Positions 53,631 to 63,215 of a stretch of 64,000 nt of DNA are shown piece after piece (positions within the stretch are counted from its first letter, which is position 1; the number at the start of each line of letters is the position of its first letter). The DNA comes from Alphaproteobacteria bacterium (GTDB lineage Bacteria > Pseudomonadota > Alphaproteobacteria > DSM-16000 > Inquilinaceae), in contig JANQGH010000100.1 of NCBI GenBank assembly GCA_028277405.1, positions 62,001 to 126,000 of the forward strand, read 5' to 3'. Under the pieces are notes generated by a model. That model worked only from the letters and a program-made list of their open reading frames with translations. It was not told the origin of the DNA and ran no database searches. Made by a program: the position numbers and the translations under genes.

Positions 53631-53671
53631 AAAAAAAGGCCACCGCCAGGGGTCAGAGAAGCGGTGGCCTT
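53631..53671 (-). terminator. rho-independent terminator of the second liv operon
   Basis: On the minus strand a perfect 11-bp stem (arms 53661-53671 and 53636-53646; AAGGCCACCGC) is closed by a 14-base loop and followed by seven T residues (53631-53637). It lies some 170 bases beyond the CoA ligase stop and isolates that operon from ccmA. Confidence 0.85.
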
Positions 53672-53842
53672 AAGGGTCCAGCGATGCACTTGCGGAGGCT
53701 TATCGGGACCCGCTCGGTACGGCGGACTCGCAAAACGCCGCACCAAGATCGTCCTTGTTCAAGGGACTGAATTCGAAGCTAACCTCGGATCGTGGCGAAA
53801 TTGTGATTCTGATCTCACCCTATCCGAGAAAGTCGCCAATGG

Positions 53843-55084
53843 CTAGGGGTTTTTTCGCCGGTCCTCGATAACGATGCCATCGTTCGGCAGATCACCGGTC
53901 GCGACCAGGCTCACAGAGCCACGCAGCTTCGTAACTGACTGAAGTGTATCGCTAATTTGGCCGGCGAGAGTTAAATCATCGACATTTTCCGTCTCGACGA
54001 TCAGATCCATACGATCGCTTCCGGCGTCCGATGTCACGACCAGACGCGCCCTGGTCGCGGACCCGTGTCGATCGACGATTTGGGCGACCTGACGGGGGTG
54101 AACGAACATGCCCTTGACCTTGGTCGTCTGGTCCGCGCGACCCAGCCATCCGCGTATGCGGGGCGCCGTTCGTCCGCACGGGCTGGCGCCGGGCAGGATG
54201 GCGGACAGGTCCCCGGTGGCAAAGCGGATCAGCGGGTATTCCCGCGAGAAACTTGTGACCACGACCTCGCCGACCTCGCCGTCCGGCACCGGGTCGCCCG
54301 TACCCGGCCGCACGATTTCGACCAGAACACCCTCATCGACGATCAGACCCTCGCGCGCCGCACTCTCATAGGCGATCAGGCCGATATCGGCGGTGCCATA
54401 GCTTTGGGTCACGGCGATGCCCCGCTCGACATAGGCTGCAACCAAGGCCGGAAACAGCGGCCCGCCTGAAACATGGGCCAGTTCGATCGAGCCGGCGTCG
54501 AGGTCCATTTCGTCGGCTTTTTCGAGGATGACCTTCAAGAAATCCGGCGTGCCGACATAGGCGCGGGGCCTGATATCCGCGATGGTCCTGGCCTGAAGCT
54601 CCGTATTGCCGACGCCAGCTGGCACGACCGCGCAGCCGAGCGCATGGGCACCGGTTTCGAACATCGCGCCTGCCGGCGTGAAGTGATAGGAGAAGCAGTT
54701 ATGGACGATGTCGCGTTCACGCACACCGGCGGCGAACAGGGCACGCGCCGTGCGCCAATAGTCCGGGTTCGCGCCCTCTGCGTCATAGATCGGCCCGGGC
54801 GAGGCGAAGATGCGATGCAGGCGGGGCGGCGGCACCGTGGTGAAGCCACCGAAGGGCTTCGTCTCCGTCTGCAGGTCCGGCAATTCAGCCTTCCGCGTCA
54901 CCGGCAGCGACGCCAGCGCCTCGCGGCTGGTCACCGCGTCGGCGTCGATGTCGGCGAACAGCCTGCCATAGGCAGGCGCCCGGCGCTTGGCCAGGGCCAC
55001 TTGTTCCGGCAGCGCGGCCAGCAGGGCGGCCTCGCGGTCCTCGGGCGCGCGGGTTTCCAGCGCGTCGTAGTACGATGACAGCAT
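53843..55084 (-). CDS. PaaK-like phenylacetate-CoA ligase family protein
   Basis: 413 aa adenylate-forming protein resembling phenylacetate-CoA ligase in length and layout: QSYGTADIGLIAYES (A5-like), a REYPLIRFATGDLSAI segment and a C-terminal RADQTTKVKGMFVHPRQ part. The nucleotide loop normally reading SSGTTG is replaced by IFASPGPIYDAEGA, so activity needs testing. It is the last gene of the second liv operon, 4 bases behind livF. The substrate would be an aromatic or other carboxylic acid. Confidence 0.85.
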   Translation of the reverse strand: MLSSYYDALETRAPEDREAALLAALPEQVALAKRRAPAYGRLFADIDADAVTSREALASLPVTRKAELPDLQTETKPFGGFTTVPPPRLHRIFASPGPIYDAEGANPDYWRTARALFAAGVRERDIVHNCFSYHFTPAGAMFETGAHALGCAVVPAGVGNTELQARTIADIRPRAYVGTPDFLKVILEKADEMDLDAGSIELAHVSGGPLFPALVAAYVERGIAVTQSYGTADIGLIAYESAAREGLIVDEGVLVEIVRPGTGDPVPDGEVGEVVVTSFSREYPLIRFATGDLSAILPGASPCGRTAPRIRGWLGRADQTTKVKGMFVHPRQVAQIVDRHGSATRARLVVTSDAGSDRMDLIVETENVDDLTLAGQISDTLQSVTKLRGSVSLVATGDLPNDGIVIEDRRKNP

Positions 55085-55088
55085 AGGA

Positions 55089-55919
55089 TCAGAGCCAGCG
55101 CTTGCGTCGTTTGAAGCTTTTCAGGTTCTTAAAGCTGCGACGCTCCCCGCCTCCGCCACCGAGATAGAATTCCTTCACGTCTTCGTTGGACTTCAACTGT
55201 TCCGCCGTCCCGTCCAGCACGACCTTGCCGTTTTCCATAATGTAGCCATAGCTCGCGGCCTCCAGCGCCATGCGCGCGTTCTGCTCGACCAGCAGGATCG
55301 TGATACCCAGATCGCGGTTCAACTGCTCGATGATGCCGAAAACCTCCCTGACCAGCAGCGGCGACAGGCCCATCGACGGCTCGTCCATCAAGATCAGTTT
55401 CGGCTTGGCCATCAGGGCACGGCCGATCGCCAGCATCTGCTGTTCGCCGCCCGACAGATAGCCGGCCAGCCCGGTCCGTTCCTTCAGGCGCGGGAAATAG
55501 GCGTAGACCCGCTCGATATCGGCCGCGATGCCCGCGCGATCGCGGCGCGTATGGGCGCCAAGTCGAAGGTTCTCATGCGCGGTCATGTCCTGGATGATCC
55601 GGCGGCCCTCCATCACCTGGAAGATCCCCTTGCGCACGATGGCTCCGGGATCGAGGCCGTTGATCGTCTCACCGTCGTACGAGATCGAGCCGCGCGTGAC
55701 CTCGCCGTCTTCGGTCTTCAACAGGCCGGAGATGGCCTTCAGCGTGGTCGACTTGCCGGCCCCGTTGGCGCCCAAAAGGGCGATGATCTCGCCCTTGGGC
55801 ACCTCCAGGCTGAGGCCGCGCAACACCAGGATGACGTCGTTATAGACGACCTCGATGTTGTTGACCGACAGCAGGGGCGGCGCGGTCTCGGCCGCCCCTT
55901 CGGCCATTGCGGCGGTCAT
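55089..55919 (-). CDS. livF: LivF-type ABC transporter ATP-binding protein
   Basis: 276 aa ATPase. Walker A GANGAGKST, signature LSGGEQQMLAIGRAL, Walker B LILMDEPSMGLSP and the VEQNARMALE region are canonical. A basic C-terminal tail (SFKNLKSFKRRKRWL) of about 20 residues extends beyond the usual LivF length. Confidence 0.95.
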   Translation of the reverse strand: MTAAMAEGAAETAPPLLSVNNIEVVYNDVILVLRGLSLEVPKGEIIALLGANGAGKSTTLKAISGLLKTEDGEVTRGSISYDGETINGLDPGAIVRKGIFQVMEGRRIIQDMTAHENLRLGAHTRRDRAGIAADIERVYAYFPRLKERTGLAGYLSGGEQQMLAIGRALMAKPKLILMDEPSMGLSPLLVREVFGIIEQLNRDLGITILLVEQNARMALEAASYGYIMENGKVVLDGTAEQLKSNEDVKEFYLGGGGGERRSFKNLKSFKRRKRWL

Positions 55920-55973
55920 AAGTCTGTCTCGCTCGGCAAAGCGGGGGCGGAGCTCACGCCCCGCCCGCCTTGC

Positions 55974-57236
55974 TTAGTACCCGATCCATTCCGGACGACG
56001 CGGCAGTTCGATCACCGCCACCGGCTCCAGAGACATGGTGCCGTCGGCCATCAGGTCGGAGATCTCGCGGCCCTCGGTCGAGCCGCTGACATTGCCGCGA
56101 TAGATGGCGACGGTCATCAGCCCGCGATGGTCTTCCGGCGTCCAGGTCGACGGGAAGCAGACGCCTTCCAGGCCTTCCGGCACCCAGTCCGTCTGGCTTT
56201 CCAGATAGTCGCGAATGCTCGGGCCGGTGATGTCGCCGGCCGCGGCGGCGCCCTCGATCGCCTCCAGCATGTAGGCGGCCGAACAGACGCCGGAAATGTA
56301 GCTCAACACCTGATAGTCGTCGCCACCGGCGATCGCCCGCACCCGCTCAAGGCCCGGATTGTCGTCGGTCCACATCGACTCGGTCCTGACCGCGACCACG
56401 ACACCGTCGGCATTCTCGCCGGCGGCCCGCATGACCTGCTCGTCATAGCCCCAGACATTGGCGACGAACTGCACGTCCGTGTCGGTGTTGGCGCAGCTGT
56501 TCAAGAGCGAGATGGTCGAACCGGCGATATTGGCGACATAGGCATAGTTGGCGCCGATCTCGTTCAGGGTCAGGCACTGGGCGGTGAAGTCGCCGGGCGC
56601 CAGGGTGTAGACGATCGGGTTGGCGACGTCGAAGCCCAGCTCCTCGGCATACTCGGTGCAGGCCACGCGCGGGCTTTCCGGATAGGGGTGGTTGTCGCCC
56701 ATATGGACCCATACCGGGGCCGATCCGTCGCCGTTCTGTTCCCAGTCCGCAGCGGCCCACTGCGCCAGCGCGCGGCAGGCGTCGGAATAGGACGGCCCGT
56801 AGAAGAAGTTGTAGGGCGCTGCACCGGCGGACCGTTCACCCTGTCCGGTCGGATCGGTCAACGCGCCGGAATAGGAGGCCGAGAAATACGGCACCTCGTC
56901 GGCCTCGACGAACTGAACCAAAGCCTCGGTATCGGCCGTGCCCCAGCCCTGGACCGCGACCACATCGTCGGCGACCCAGCCCTGATAGATCGAGACCGCG
57001 CGCGGCGCCTGATAGGCGTAGTCGACGGTCTCGAAGTCGATTAGCCGGCCATCGACGCCGCCATTTTCGTTGTACCAGTTGATCGTGTCCGAGATGCCGT
57101 TGGCGTAGGCCACGCCGATGGACGCGGTCGCGCCGGTCAGGTCCGCCAGGTGGCCGACCGGAATGTCCTGGGCCTGCGCGACACCGGCACCCAGCGCGAT
57201 CAGCGCGGTCGCCGTGGTTAAGGATAGTCTCTTCAT
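55974..57236 (-). CDS. livK: liv-type ABC transporter substrate-binding protein
   Basis: 420 aa periplasmic protein, start MKRLSLTTATALIALGAGVAQAQ at 57236 with a clear signal peptide. The body is a type I periplasmic binding fold (DLTGATASIGVAYANGISDT, VAVQGWGTADTEAL). Binding residues cannot be assigned by eye. It is embedded between livM and livF, as in related clusters that carry CoA ligases, so an organic acid ligand is more likely than leucine. Confidence 0.93.
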   Translation of the reverse strand: MKRLSLTTATALIALGAGVAQAQDIPVGHLADLTGATASIGVAYANGISDTINWYNENGGVDGRLIDFETVDYAYQAPRAVSIYQGWVADDVVAVQGWGTADTEALVQFVEADEVPYFSASYSGALTDPTGQGERSAGAAPYNFFYGPSYSDACRALAQWAAADWEQNGDGSAPVWVHMGDNHPYPESPRVACTEYAEELGFDVANPIVYTLAPGDFTAQCLTLNEIGANYAYVANIAGSTISLLNSCANTDTDVQFVANVWGYDEQVMRAAGENADGVVVAVRTESMWTDDNPGLERVRAIAGGDDYQVLSYISGVCSAAYMLEAIEGAAAAGDITGPSIRDYLESQTDWVPEGLEGVCFPSTWTPEDHRGLMTVAIYRGNVSGSTEGREISDLMADGTMSLEPVAVIELPRRPEWIGY

Positions 57237-57283
57237 TCTGCTGTCCTCCCTCTCCTGGGGCCGCCGGCCCGCATTGCCACCCG

Positions 57284-58384
57284 TCAGTATGAGAACGGGT
57301 AGAGTTTCCAATAGGCTTTGATCTGGCGCCAGCGATGCGCCAGCCCCTCGGGCTCGAAGATCAGGAACAGGATGATGGCCAGCCCGATCGCCATCTCCTT
57401 CAGATAGTTAAGCCCGCCGCCGAGGTTCAGGGCCCGGTCGATGGCACCGCCGCGCATGAAGCTGGTCACGGCCTCCGTCGCCTCCGGCAACATCGTGATG
57501 AAGATGGTACCGAAGATCGTGCCCATGATCGAGCCCAGGCCCCCGATGATCACCATGCCCAGGAACAGGATGGAGAAGAAGATCGTGAAGCTCTCGACCT
57601 GCACGAAAAGATTGTGGTGCGCGAACAGGGCGCCGCCGATGCCGGCATAGAACGACGCGATGCCGAACGACAGGATGCGGTACTTGGTCAGGTTCACGCC
57701 CATGATCTCGGCGGAGAGATAGTGATCGCGTACGGCGATCAGCGCCCGCCCGTCGCGGCTGCGCATCAGGTTGGTCGCGGCCAGGAACAGCACGACCACG
57801 TAAGCCAGCACGATCCACCAATAGGCATGCACGCTGCGGAACTGATAGCCGAAGATTTCCAGCGGCCGCGCCACGGAGCCGTGGGTGCCGCCGGAAAACC
57901 AGTCCGCACGGGCGAAGAAGTCCTGCAAGATGAACTGCGCGGCCAGGGTCGCGATCGCGAGATAGAGCCCTTTGATCCGCGCCGCCGGCACGCCGAAGAT
58001 CAGGCCCACCGCCGCCGTCATCAGCCCGGCCAGCGGGATGCAGAAAAAGACCGGAATGCTGGTCGTCTCGTGAATGAAGACCGAGGCGAAGGCGCCGAAG
58101 CCGAAAAAGGCGGAATGGCCGATCGAGATCTGGCCGGTGAAGCCGACCAGGATGTTCAGCCCCAAGGCCGCGATCGACAGATAGCCGATCGAAACGAACA
58201 GGTTCATCCAATAGCGGTCGAGAATGTCGAAGCCCCAGCCGAAGACCGTCGGTATCGGTACCAGGGCCAGCACGATGACGAGGCCGATGACGAACCGCCG
58301 GCTGAACGCGTCGTCGAAGATGGTGGTGTCGGCCGCGTAGCTGGTGCGGAAATCCCCACTCGGTCGGAAGGCGGCGCCGGCCAT
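57284..58384 (-). CDS. livM: LivM-type ABC transporter permease
   Basis: 366 aa permease with about 10 hydrophobic segments; GLNILVGFTGQISIGHSAFFG and the loop RDHYLSAEIMGVNLTKYRIL are typical LivM motifs, followed by LGMVIIGGLGSIMGTIFG. It starts 2 bases after the livH stop. Confidence 0.95.
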   Translation of the reverse strand: MAGAAFRPSGDFRTSYAADTTIFDDAFSRRFVIGLVIVLALVPIPTVFGWGFDILDRYWMNLFVSIGYLSIAALGLNILVGFTGQISIGHSAFFGFGAFASVFIHETTSIPVFFCIPLAGLMTAAVGLIFGVPAARIKGLYLAIATLAAQFILQDFFARADWFSGGTHGSVARPLEIFGYQFRSVHAYWWIVLAYVVVLFLAATNLMRSRDGRALIAVRDHYLSAEIMGVNLTKYRILSFGIASFYAGIGGALFAHHNLFVQVESFTIFFSILFLGMVIIGGLGSIMGTIFGTIFITMLPEATEAVTSFMRGGAIDRALNLGGGLNYLKEMAIGLAIILFLIFEPEGLAHRWRQIKAYWKLYPFSY

Positions 58385-58386
58385 GG

Positions 58387-59286
58387 TCAGACCCGCTCGA
58401 TATCGCGCGTGCCGAACAGACCGTACGGCTTGATCATCAGGATGATGACCAGGACGTAGAAGGGCACGATTTGCTGCAGATTGCCGATGCCGGCGTACAG
58501 GTCAACATAGACCGCGAAATGCTCCAACAGGCCGATGATGATGCCGCCGACCACGGCGCCGATAATGCTGTCGAGCCCGCCGAGGATGACCGCCGGAAAG
58601 ACCTTGATGCCGAAGAAGGACAGGTCGGACGAGACGGAGTTGACCACGCCAACCACGATGCCGGCCACCGACGAGACCATCGCGGAGATGGCCCAGGACA
58701 TGGCGAAGACGGACTTGACCGAGACGCCCAGCGACTGGGCCGCCTGCTGGTCGAACGCCGTGGCGCGCATCGCCAGCCCCATCTTGGAGAATTTGAAGAA
58801 CCAGGCGAAGCCGCCGACGATGACCAGCGAGACCACGATGGACAGGACGTAGACCGTGCGGATCTGCGCCCCAAGAACGTCCACGGTCGGTGAGGCGAAG
58901 ATCTGCGGATAGGGCTGCGGCGAGACACCGAACAGCCATTTCATCAGGGCCTGAAAGACGATCGAAAGGCCGATCGTCACCATGATGACCGAAATGATCG
59001 GTTCGCCGATCAGCGGCCTAAGCACCACGACCTGCAGCACGATGCCGAACACCATCATGACGATCAGGGTCAGCGGAAAGCCGATCCAGAACGGCAATTG
59101 GTATTCGATCAGGAAGTACCAGCAGATCCAGGCGCCGATCAGCAGGAACTCGCCCTGGGCCATGTTGATGACCTTCGACGCCTTGTAGATCAAGACGAAG
59201 GACATGCCGACGACGCCATAGAGCGTGCCGATGATCAAGCCCGTCAGCATGAGCTGGTAGAGGAAGTCGAGGCGGAGGTTTTCCAT
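58387..59286 (-). CDS. livH: LivH-type ABC transporter permease
   Basis: 299 aa permease. MINMAQGEF-like segment KVINMAQGEFLLIGAWI, LRPLIGEPIISVIMVTIG and LGGLDSIIGAVVGG identify LivH. It lies 21 bases behind the acyl-CoA ligase and 2 before livM. Confidence 0.95.
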   Translation of the reverse strand: MENLRLDFLYQLMLTGLIIGTLYGVVGMSFVLIYKASKVINMAQGEFLLIGAWICWYFLIEYQLPFWIGFPLTLIVMMVFGIVLQVVVLRPLIGEPIISVIMVTIGLSIVFQALMKWLFGVSPQPYPQIFASPTVDVLGAQIRTVYVLSIVVSLVIVGGFAWFFKFSKMGLAMRATAFDQQAAQSLGVSVKSVFAMSWAISAMVSSVAGIVVGVVNSVSSDLSFFGIKVFPAVILGGLDSIIGAVVGGIIIGLLEHFAVYVDLYAGIGNLQQIVPFYVLVIILMIKPYGLFGTRDIERV

Positions 59287-59307
59287 GGGCTGGCGTCTCG
59301 TCGGGCT

Positions 59308-61215
59308 CTATTCGGCGGCTTGGGCGGCGTGTTCGGCTGGCGCGAGATCGACCACGCGCAGCACCGTCTTGATGCGCTGGGTCGTGCCGTCCTGAAAGCT
59401 GATCGTGGTGTCGACCGGGATGGCGTCGCGGTCGGCGTAAATCGCCTCGATGATGTCGCCATACTTGTCGTTGATGACGCCGCGCCGCACCTTTCGAGTG
59501 CGGGTCAGCTCGCCGTCATCGGCGTCCAACTCTTTGTAAAGCAGCAGGAATTTCCGGATGCGCTGGGCGGCCGGCAAGGTGGCGTTGATCGCCTCGATCT
59601 CCGACTGGATCTGGCCATAGACCTCGGGCCGGGAGGACAGGTCGGTGTAGGTCGTAAAGGCGATGCGCTTTTTCTCCGCCCATTTCGAAACGATGGGGAA
59701 ACGGATGCACAGCATGGCTGCCAGATAGGGCCTCTGGTCACCCAGGATCACGGCCTCGGCCACGAACGGCGAGAACTTCAGCTTGTTTTCCAGAAACTGC
59801 GGGCTGAACCGGTCGCCCAGGCTGGTGGTCGCCAAATCCTTGATCCGGTCGATGACGACCAGATGGCCCTGGTCGTTGAAATACCCGGCATCGCCCGTGT
59901 GCATCTCGCCGGCCTCGTTGATGTCGGCGCGCGAGGCTTCCTCGTTCTTGTAGTAACCGGCGAACATGTTCGGGTGGCGGGTGACGATCTCGCCGACACC
60001 GTTCGGGTCCGGCTGGTCGACGCGCACTTGCACATCCTTGTTGAAGGCGACCCCGACCGTATCGAAATCGACGTCGCTTTGGGTGTGGATCGTGTAAGCG
60101 CCCAACAGTTCCGTCTGGCCGTAGAGCTGGCGCAGAGGCACGCCCATGGCCAGAAAGAAGCGAAACGTGTCGGGCCCCAGCGCCGCACCGCCGGTCGCCG
60201 CCGATTTCAGCCGGCTGAAGCCGAGACGGTCGGACAGCGCCCGAAACAGGATCGCACGCGCCAGGGCGGATTGCTTGCCCTGGTCCAGCGCCTGGCGGCC
60301 CAGCCGCATGCCCAGATCGAACATCCAGTTCTTGAACCGGCTGGCATCCATCATGCGCGAGCGGACATCGGCGGCGACTTGCTCCCACACCCTCGGCGCC
60401 AGCAGGACGAAGGTCGGGCCGATCTCGCGCATGTCGTGCATCATCGTCTCGGGCTCTTCGACGAAGTTCACCTTCATGCGGCTGACCAGGGATTTTCCGA
60501 CCGCGTAGATCTGCTCCATGATCCAGGGCAGGGGCAGGACCGAGACGTATTCGTCGCTCGAATCCTTTGGATCGACCTCCAGATAGGCGCGCGTGTGATC
60601 GATCAGCGCCCGACCGCCCAGCATCGCCAGCTTCGGGTTTGCCGTCGTGCCAGAGGTGGTGCACAGGACCGCGACCGCGTCGCCGTCGGTTTCGGCCACC
60701 ATGCGGTCGTAGTCTTCCGGCGTCGACTGGGCGGCAAGCGCGAGGAAGTCGGGCTCGCTGAGCAGTCGCGGATCGTCATATTTGCGCATGCCGCGCGGGT
60801 CGAAATAGACGATGTGCCGAACCGACGGGATGCGATCACCCAGGTTCAACAGCTTGTCCACCTGCTCCTCATCCTCGGCCAGCACCAGCTTGGCCTCGGC
60901 ATAGGTCAAGAGATACTCGATCTCCGCATCCAGCGCGTCGCGATAGATGCCCAGGCTCATCGCGCCGGCCGCATGCGCCGCGACCTCGCCCATCACCCAA
61001 TCCGGCCGGTTGTCGCCGATCAGGGCCACCACGTCGCCCTGGACGATACCAAGCTGGCGCATGGCCAAGGCGAACTGGCGAACCCGGTCGTTGTATTGCG
61101 CCCAGGAGATGGCGTTCCAGATGCCGAGATCCTTTTCCCTGAGCGCGATCTCGTCGGGCCAGTTGGCGGCGTTGTGCGCCAACAGCTTCGGCAGGGTGTC
61201 CAGCGTCTCCGTCAC
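59308..61215 (-). CDS. long-chain acyl-CoA synthetase (FadD15-like, AMP-binding)
   Basis: 635 aa ligase of the large AMP-binding type. The nucleotide loop CTTSGTTANPKLAM, the ATP motif YGQTELLGAYT, HTGDAGYFNDQGHLVVIDR and KIKD-like RIKDLATTSLGDRFSPQ segments are present; the loop has Leu after NPK instead of Gly. GTG start at 61215 overlaps the livG stop. Its place inside the liv operon indicates activation of the imported acid. Confidence 0.93.
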   Translation of the reverse strand: MTETLDTLPKLLAHNAANWPDEIALREKDLGIWNAISWAQYNDRVRQFALAMRQLGIVQGDVVALIGDNRPDWVMGEVAAHAAGAMSLGIYRDALDAEIEYLLTYAEAKLVLAEDEEQVDKLLNLGDRIPSVRHIVYFDPRGMRKYDDPRLLSEPDFLALAAQSTPEDYDRMVAETDGDAVAVLCTTSGTTANPKLAMLGGRALIDHTRAYLEVDPKDSSDEYVSVLPLPWIMEQIYAVGKSLVSRMKVNFVEEPETMMHDMREIGPTFVLLAPRVWEQVAADVRSRMMDASRFKNWMFDLGMRLGRQALDQGKQSALARAILFRALSDRLGFSRLKSAATGGAALGPDTFRFFLAMGVPLRQLYGQTELLGAYTIHTQSDVDFDTVGVAFNKDVQVRVDQPDPNGVGEIVTRHPNMFAGYYKNEEASRADINEAGEMHTGDAGYFNDQGHLVVIDRIKDLATTSLGDRFSPQFLENKLKFSPFVAEAVILGDQRPYLAAMLCIRFPIVSKWAEKKRIAFTTYTDLSSRPEVYGQIQSEIEAINATLPAAQRIRKFLLLYKELDADDGELTRTRKVRRGVINDKYGDIIEAIYADRDAIPVDTTISFQDGTTQRIKTVLRVVDLAPAEHAAQAAE

Positions 61216-62069
61216 GCGGCCGCACCCTCCTCGTCATCATCGTCCATGACGCCGAGATAGGCTTCCTTCACCTGCGGGTGGTTCATGATCTCGTCGGGCA
61301 GGCCCTCGGCGATCTTGCGGCCAAAATCGAGCACGATGACCCGGTCCGACACGTCCATCACCACGCCCATGTCGTGCTCGATCATGATCACGGTCATGCC
61401 CCACTCGACATTCAGATCGTTGATGTAGCGGGCCATGTCCTCCTTCTCTTCCAGGTTCATGCCCGCCATCGGCTCGTCCAGCAGCAACAGATTGGGGCGC
61501 AGCGCGACGGCACGCGCCAACTCCACCCGCTTGCGCAGGCCATAGGGCAGGGTGCCGGCCACCGCGTTGCGCACATGCTGAATCTCAAGGAAGTCGATGA
61601 TTTCCTCGACCTCGCGCCGGTGGCGCAGCTCTTCCTTGCGCGCACCGCCGATCCAGTAGAGCGGGCCGGTGAGGAAGTTGTTTTTCAGCAGGTGGTGGCG
61701 CCCGACCATGATGTTGTCGAGCACGGACATATGGCCGAACAGGGCCAGGTTCTGAAAGGTGCGGCCGATGCCGAGATCGGCACGGGCGCTCGGCCTCAGC
61801 TTGGTGATGTCCCGGCCCTTGTGCAGGACCCGGCCCTCGGTCGGCGCGTATCGGCCTGAAATGCAATTGACCATGGAGGTCTTGCCGGCGCCGTTCGGGC
61901 CGATGATCGAAAACAGCTCGCGCCTTCGCACCTGAAAGCTGACATCGGCCAGCGCGTGCACGCCGCCGAAGGACAGGCTGACATGGTCAGCCTCCAAGAC
62001 GATCTCCGGCTCGGACGCGGTTTCTTTGGCGTTGTCGCCCAAGCCGTCTGGCCCCGGCGCTTCCGCCAT
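61212..62069 (-). CDS. livG: LivG-type ABC transporter ATP-binding protein
   Basis: 285 aa ATPase, first gene of the second liv operon. Walker A GPNGAGKTS, YGLRKRVELARAV as the signature (LPYGLRKRVE), Walker B LLLDEPMAGMNLEEKED and VIEHDMGVVMDVSDR are seen. About 25 residues precede the usual start. AGGGAGGACGG upstream is a strong ribosome binding site. Confidence 0.94.
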   Translation of the reverse strand: MAEAPGPDGLGDNAKETASEPEIVLEADHVSLSFGGVHALADVSFQVRRRELFSIIGPNGAGKTSMVNCISGRYAPTEGRVLHKGRDITKLRPSARADLGIGRTFQNLALFGHMSVLDNIMVGRHHLLKNNFLTGPLYWIGGARKEELRHRREVEEIIDFLEIQHVRNAVAGTLPYGLRKRVELARAVALRPNLLLLDEPMAGMNLEEKEDMARYINDLNVEWGMTVIMIEHDMGVVMDVSDRVIVLDFGRKIAEGLPDEIMNHPQVKEAYLGVMDDDDEEGAAA

Positions 62070-62291
62070 GGCCGTCCTCCCTGTTCCGTCGCGGCACCGG
62101 CGGTTCTGACGTGCCGGTTGAGCTTTCTTGCTGCCGCTTGCCCGAAAAGCATATAAGCGCAGCGAAGCCCTTCACACAACACGGCAATTCCCCATGGACG
62201 GGTGCCTCGACATGCCGCCCATGTCGCCGGTGGCCTCGACCTCAACGACCGATACGGCCATCATTGCGGGGTTGACCAACCGGGATGATCG

Positions 62292-63215
62292 ATGACCGCC
62301 ACACATAGCCAGGGCCATGCGCCCGGCCTGAACACCACGGTCACGGTCGTCATTGGCCTCAGTTTCGCGTTGATCTGGTCATCAGCCTTTACCTCGGCCA
62401 AGGTCGCGCTGGACTATGCGCCGCCGCTGTTGATGCTGTCCGGCCGCTTCCTGATCGCCGGCCTGATCGCGATTGCCATTGCCGTCTCGTTCGGCGACCG
62501 TTTGCCGCGGCGCGGGGACCAATGGCTGCGCATCATCGTGCTCGGCATTTGCCAGAACGCGCTTTATCTCGGCCTGATGTTCGTCGCCATGACGGCGATT
62601 CCGGCCGGCCTGGCCGCGATCATCGGCAGCGCCTTGCCCCTTGTCGTGGCCGCCCTTGCGCCGGCCTTTCTGCACGAACGCATCGGGCCGTTGAAGGTCC
62701 TCGGCCTGGCCATGGGCTTTGCCGGCGTGATTTGGGTGATGCAGAACCATCTCGGCGACCCGTCGGACGGTGCACTGAGCCAGGTTACCGGTCTCATCTT
62801 TGCGGCACTCGGCACCATCGCGCTGGGCGTCGGGACCGTGCTGGTCAAGGCCGGCAATTTCGGCACCGGGCTGATGATGGTCGTCGGCCTGCAGATGCTG
62901 GTCGGCAGCATCGTGCTGGCGCCGTTCGGGCTCGCCCTGGAATCGGTGTCAGATTTCACCATCACCTGGCAGTTCCTGGCGGCGATCACCTACATCATCA
63001 TCTTCCCGTCACTGGTCGCGACCTGGCTGTGGTTCACGCTCTTGTTGCGCACCAGCGCGACGGAGGCCGGCAGCTACCACTTCCTCAACCCGGTCTTCGG
63101 CGTCGCCATTGCCTGGCTGGTCCTGGCCGAACGGATCGGCTGGTCCGATTGGATCGGCGTGGCCCTGGTCGCCGCCGGCATCCTGGTGGTCAACCGCGCG
63201 GGGCGGAAGACTTAA
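62292..63215 (+). CDS. DMT superfamily (EamA) transporter
   Basis: 307 aa membrane protein with ten hydrophobic segments in two EamA repeats: ALIWSSAFTSAKVALDYAPPLL and the second-half signature GSYHFLNPVFGVAIAWLVL. Expected to export metabolites or amino acids; no specific substrate. It is divergent from livG across a 222-bp gap. Its stop overlaps the convergent aminotransferase by 4 bases. Confidence 0.92.
   Translation: MTATHSQGHAPGLNTTVTVVIGLSFALIWSSAFTSAKVALDYAPPLLMLSGRFLIAGLIAIAIAVSFGDRLPRRGDQWLRIIVLGICQNALYLGLMFVAMTAIPAGLAAIIGSALPLVVAALAPAFLHERIGPLKVLGLAMGFAGVIWVMQNHLGDPSDGALSQVTGLIFAALGTIALGVGTVLVKAGNFGTGLMMVVGLQMLVGSIVLAPFGLALESVSDFTITWQFLAAITYIIIFPSLVATWLWFTLLLRTSATEAGSYHFLNPVFGVAIAWLVLAERIGWSDWIGVALVAAGILVVNRAGRKT

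Noticed and set aside
62133..62145. GCCGCTTGCCCGA, matching 13 bases of the element A core
   Set aside because: No GATGC/GCATC hairpin and no terminal inverted repeats around it, so probably chance in GC-rich DNA.
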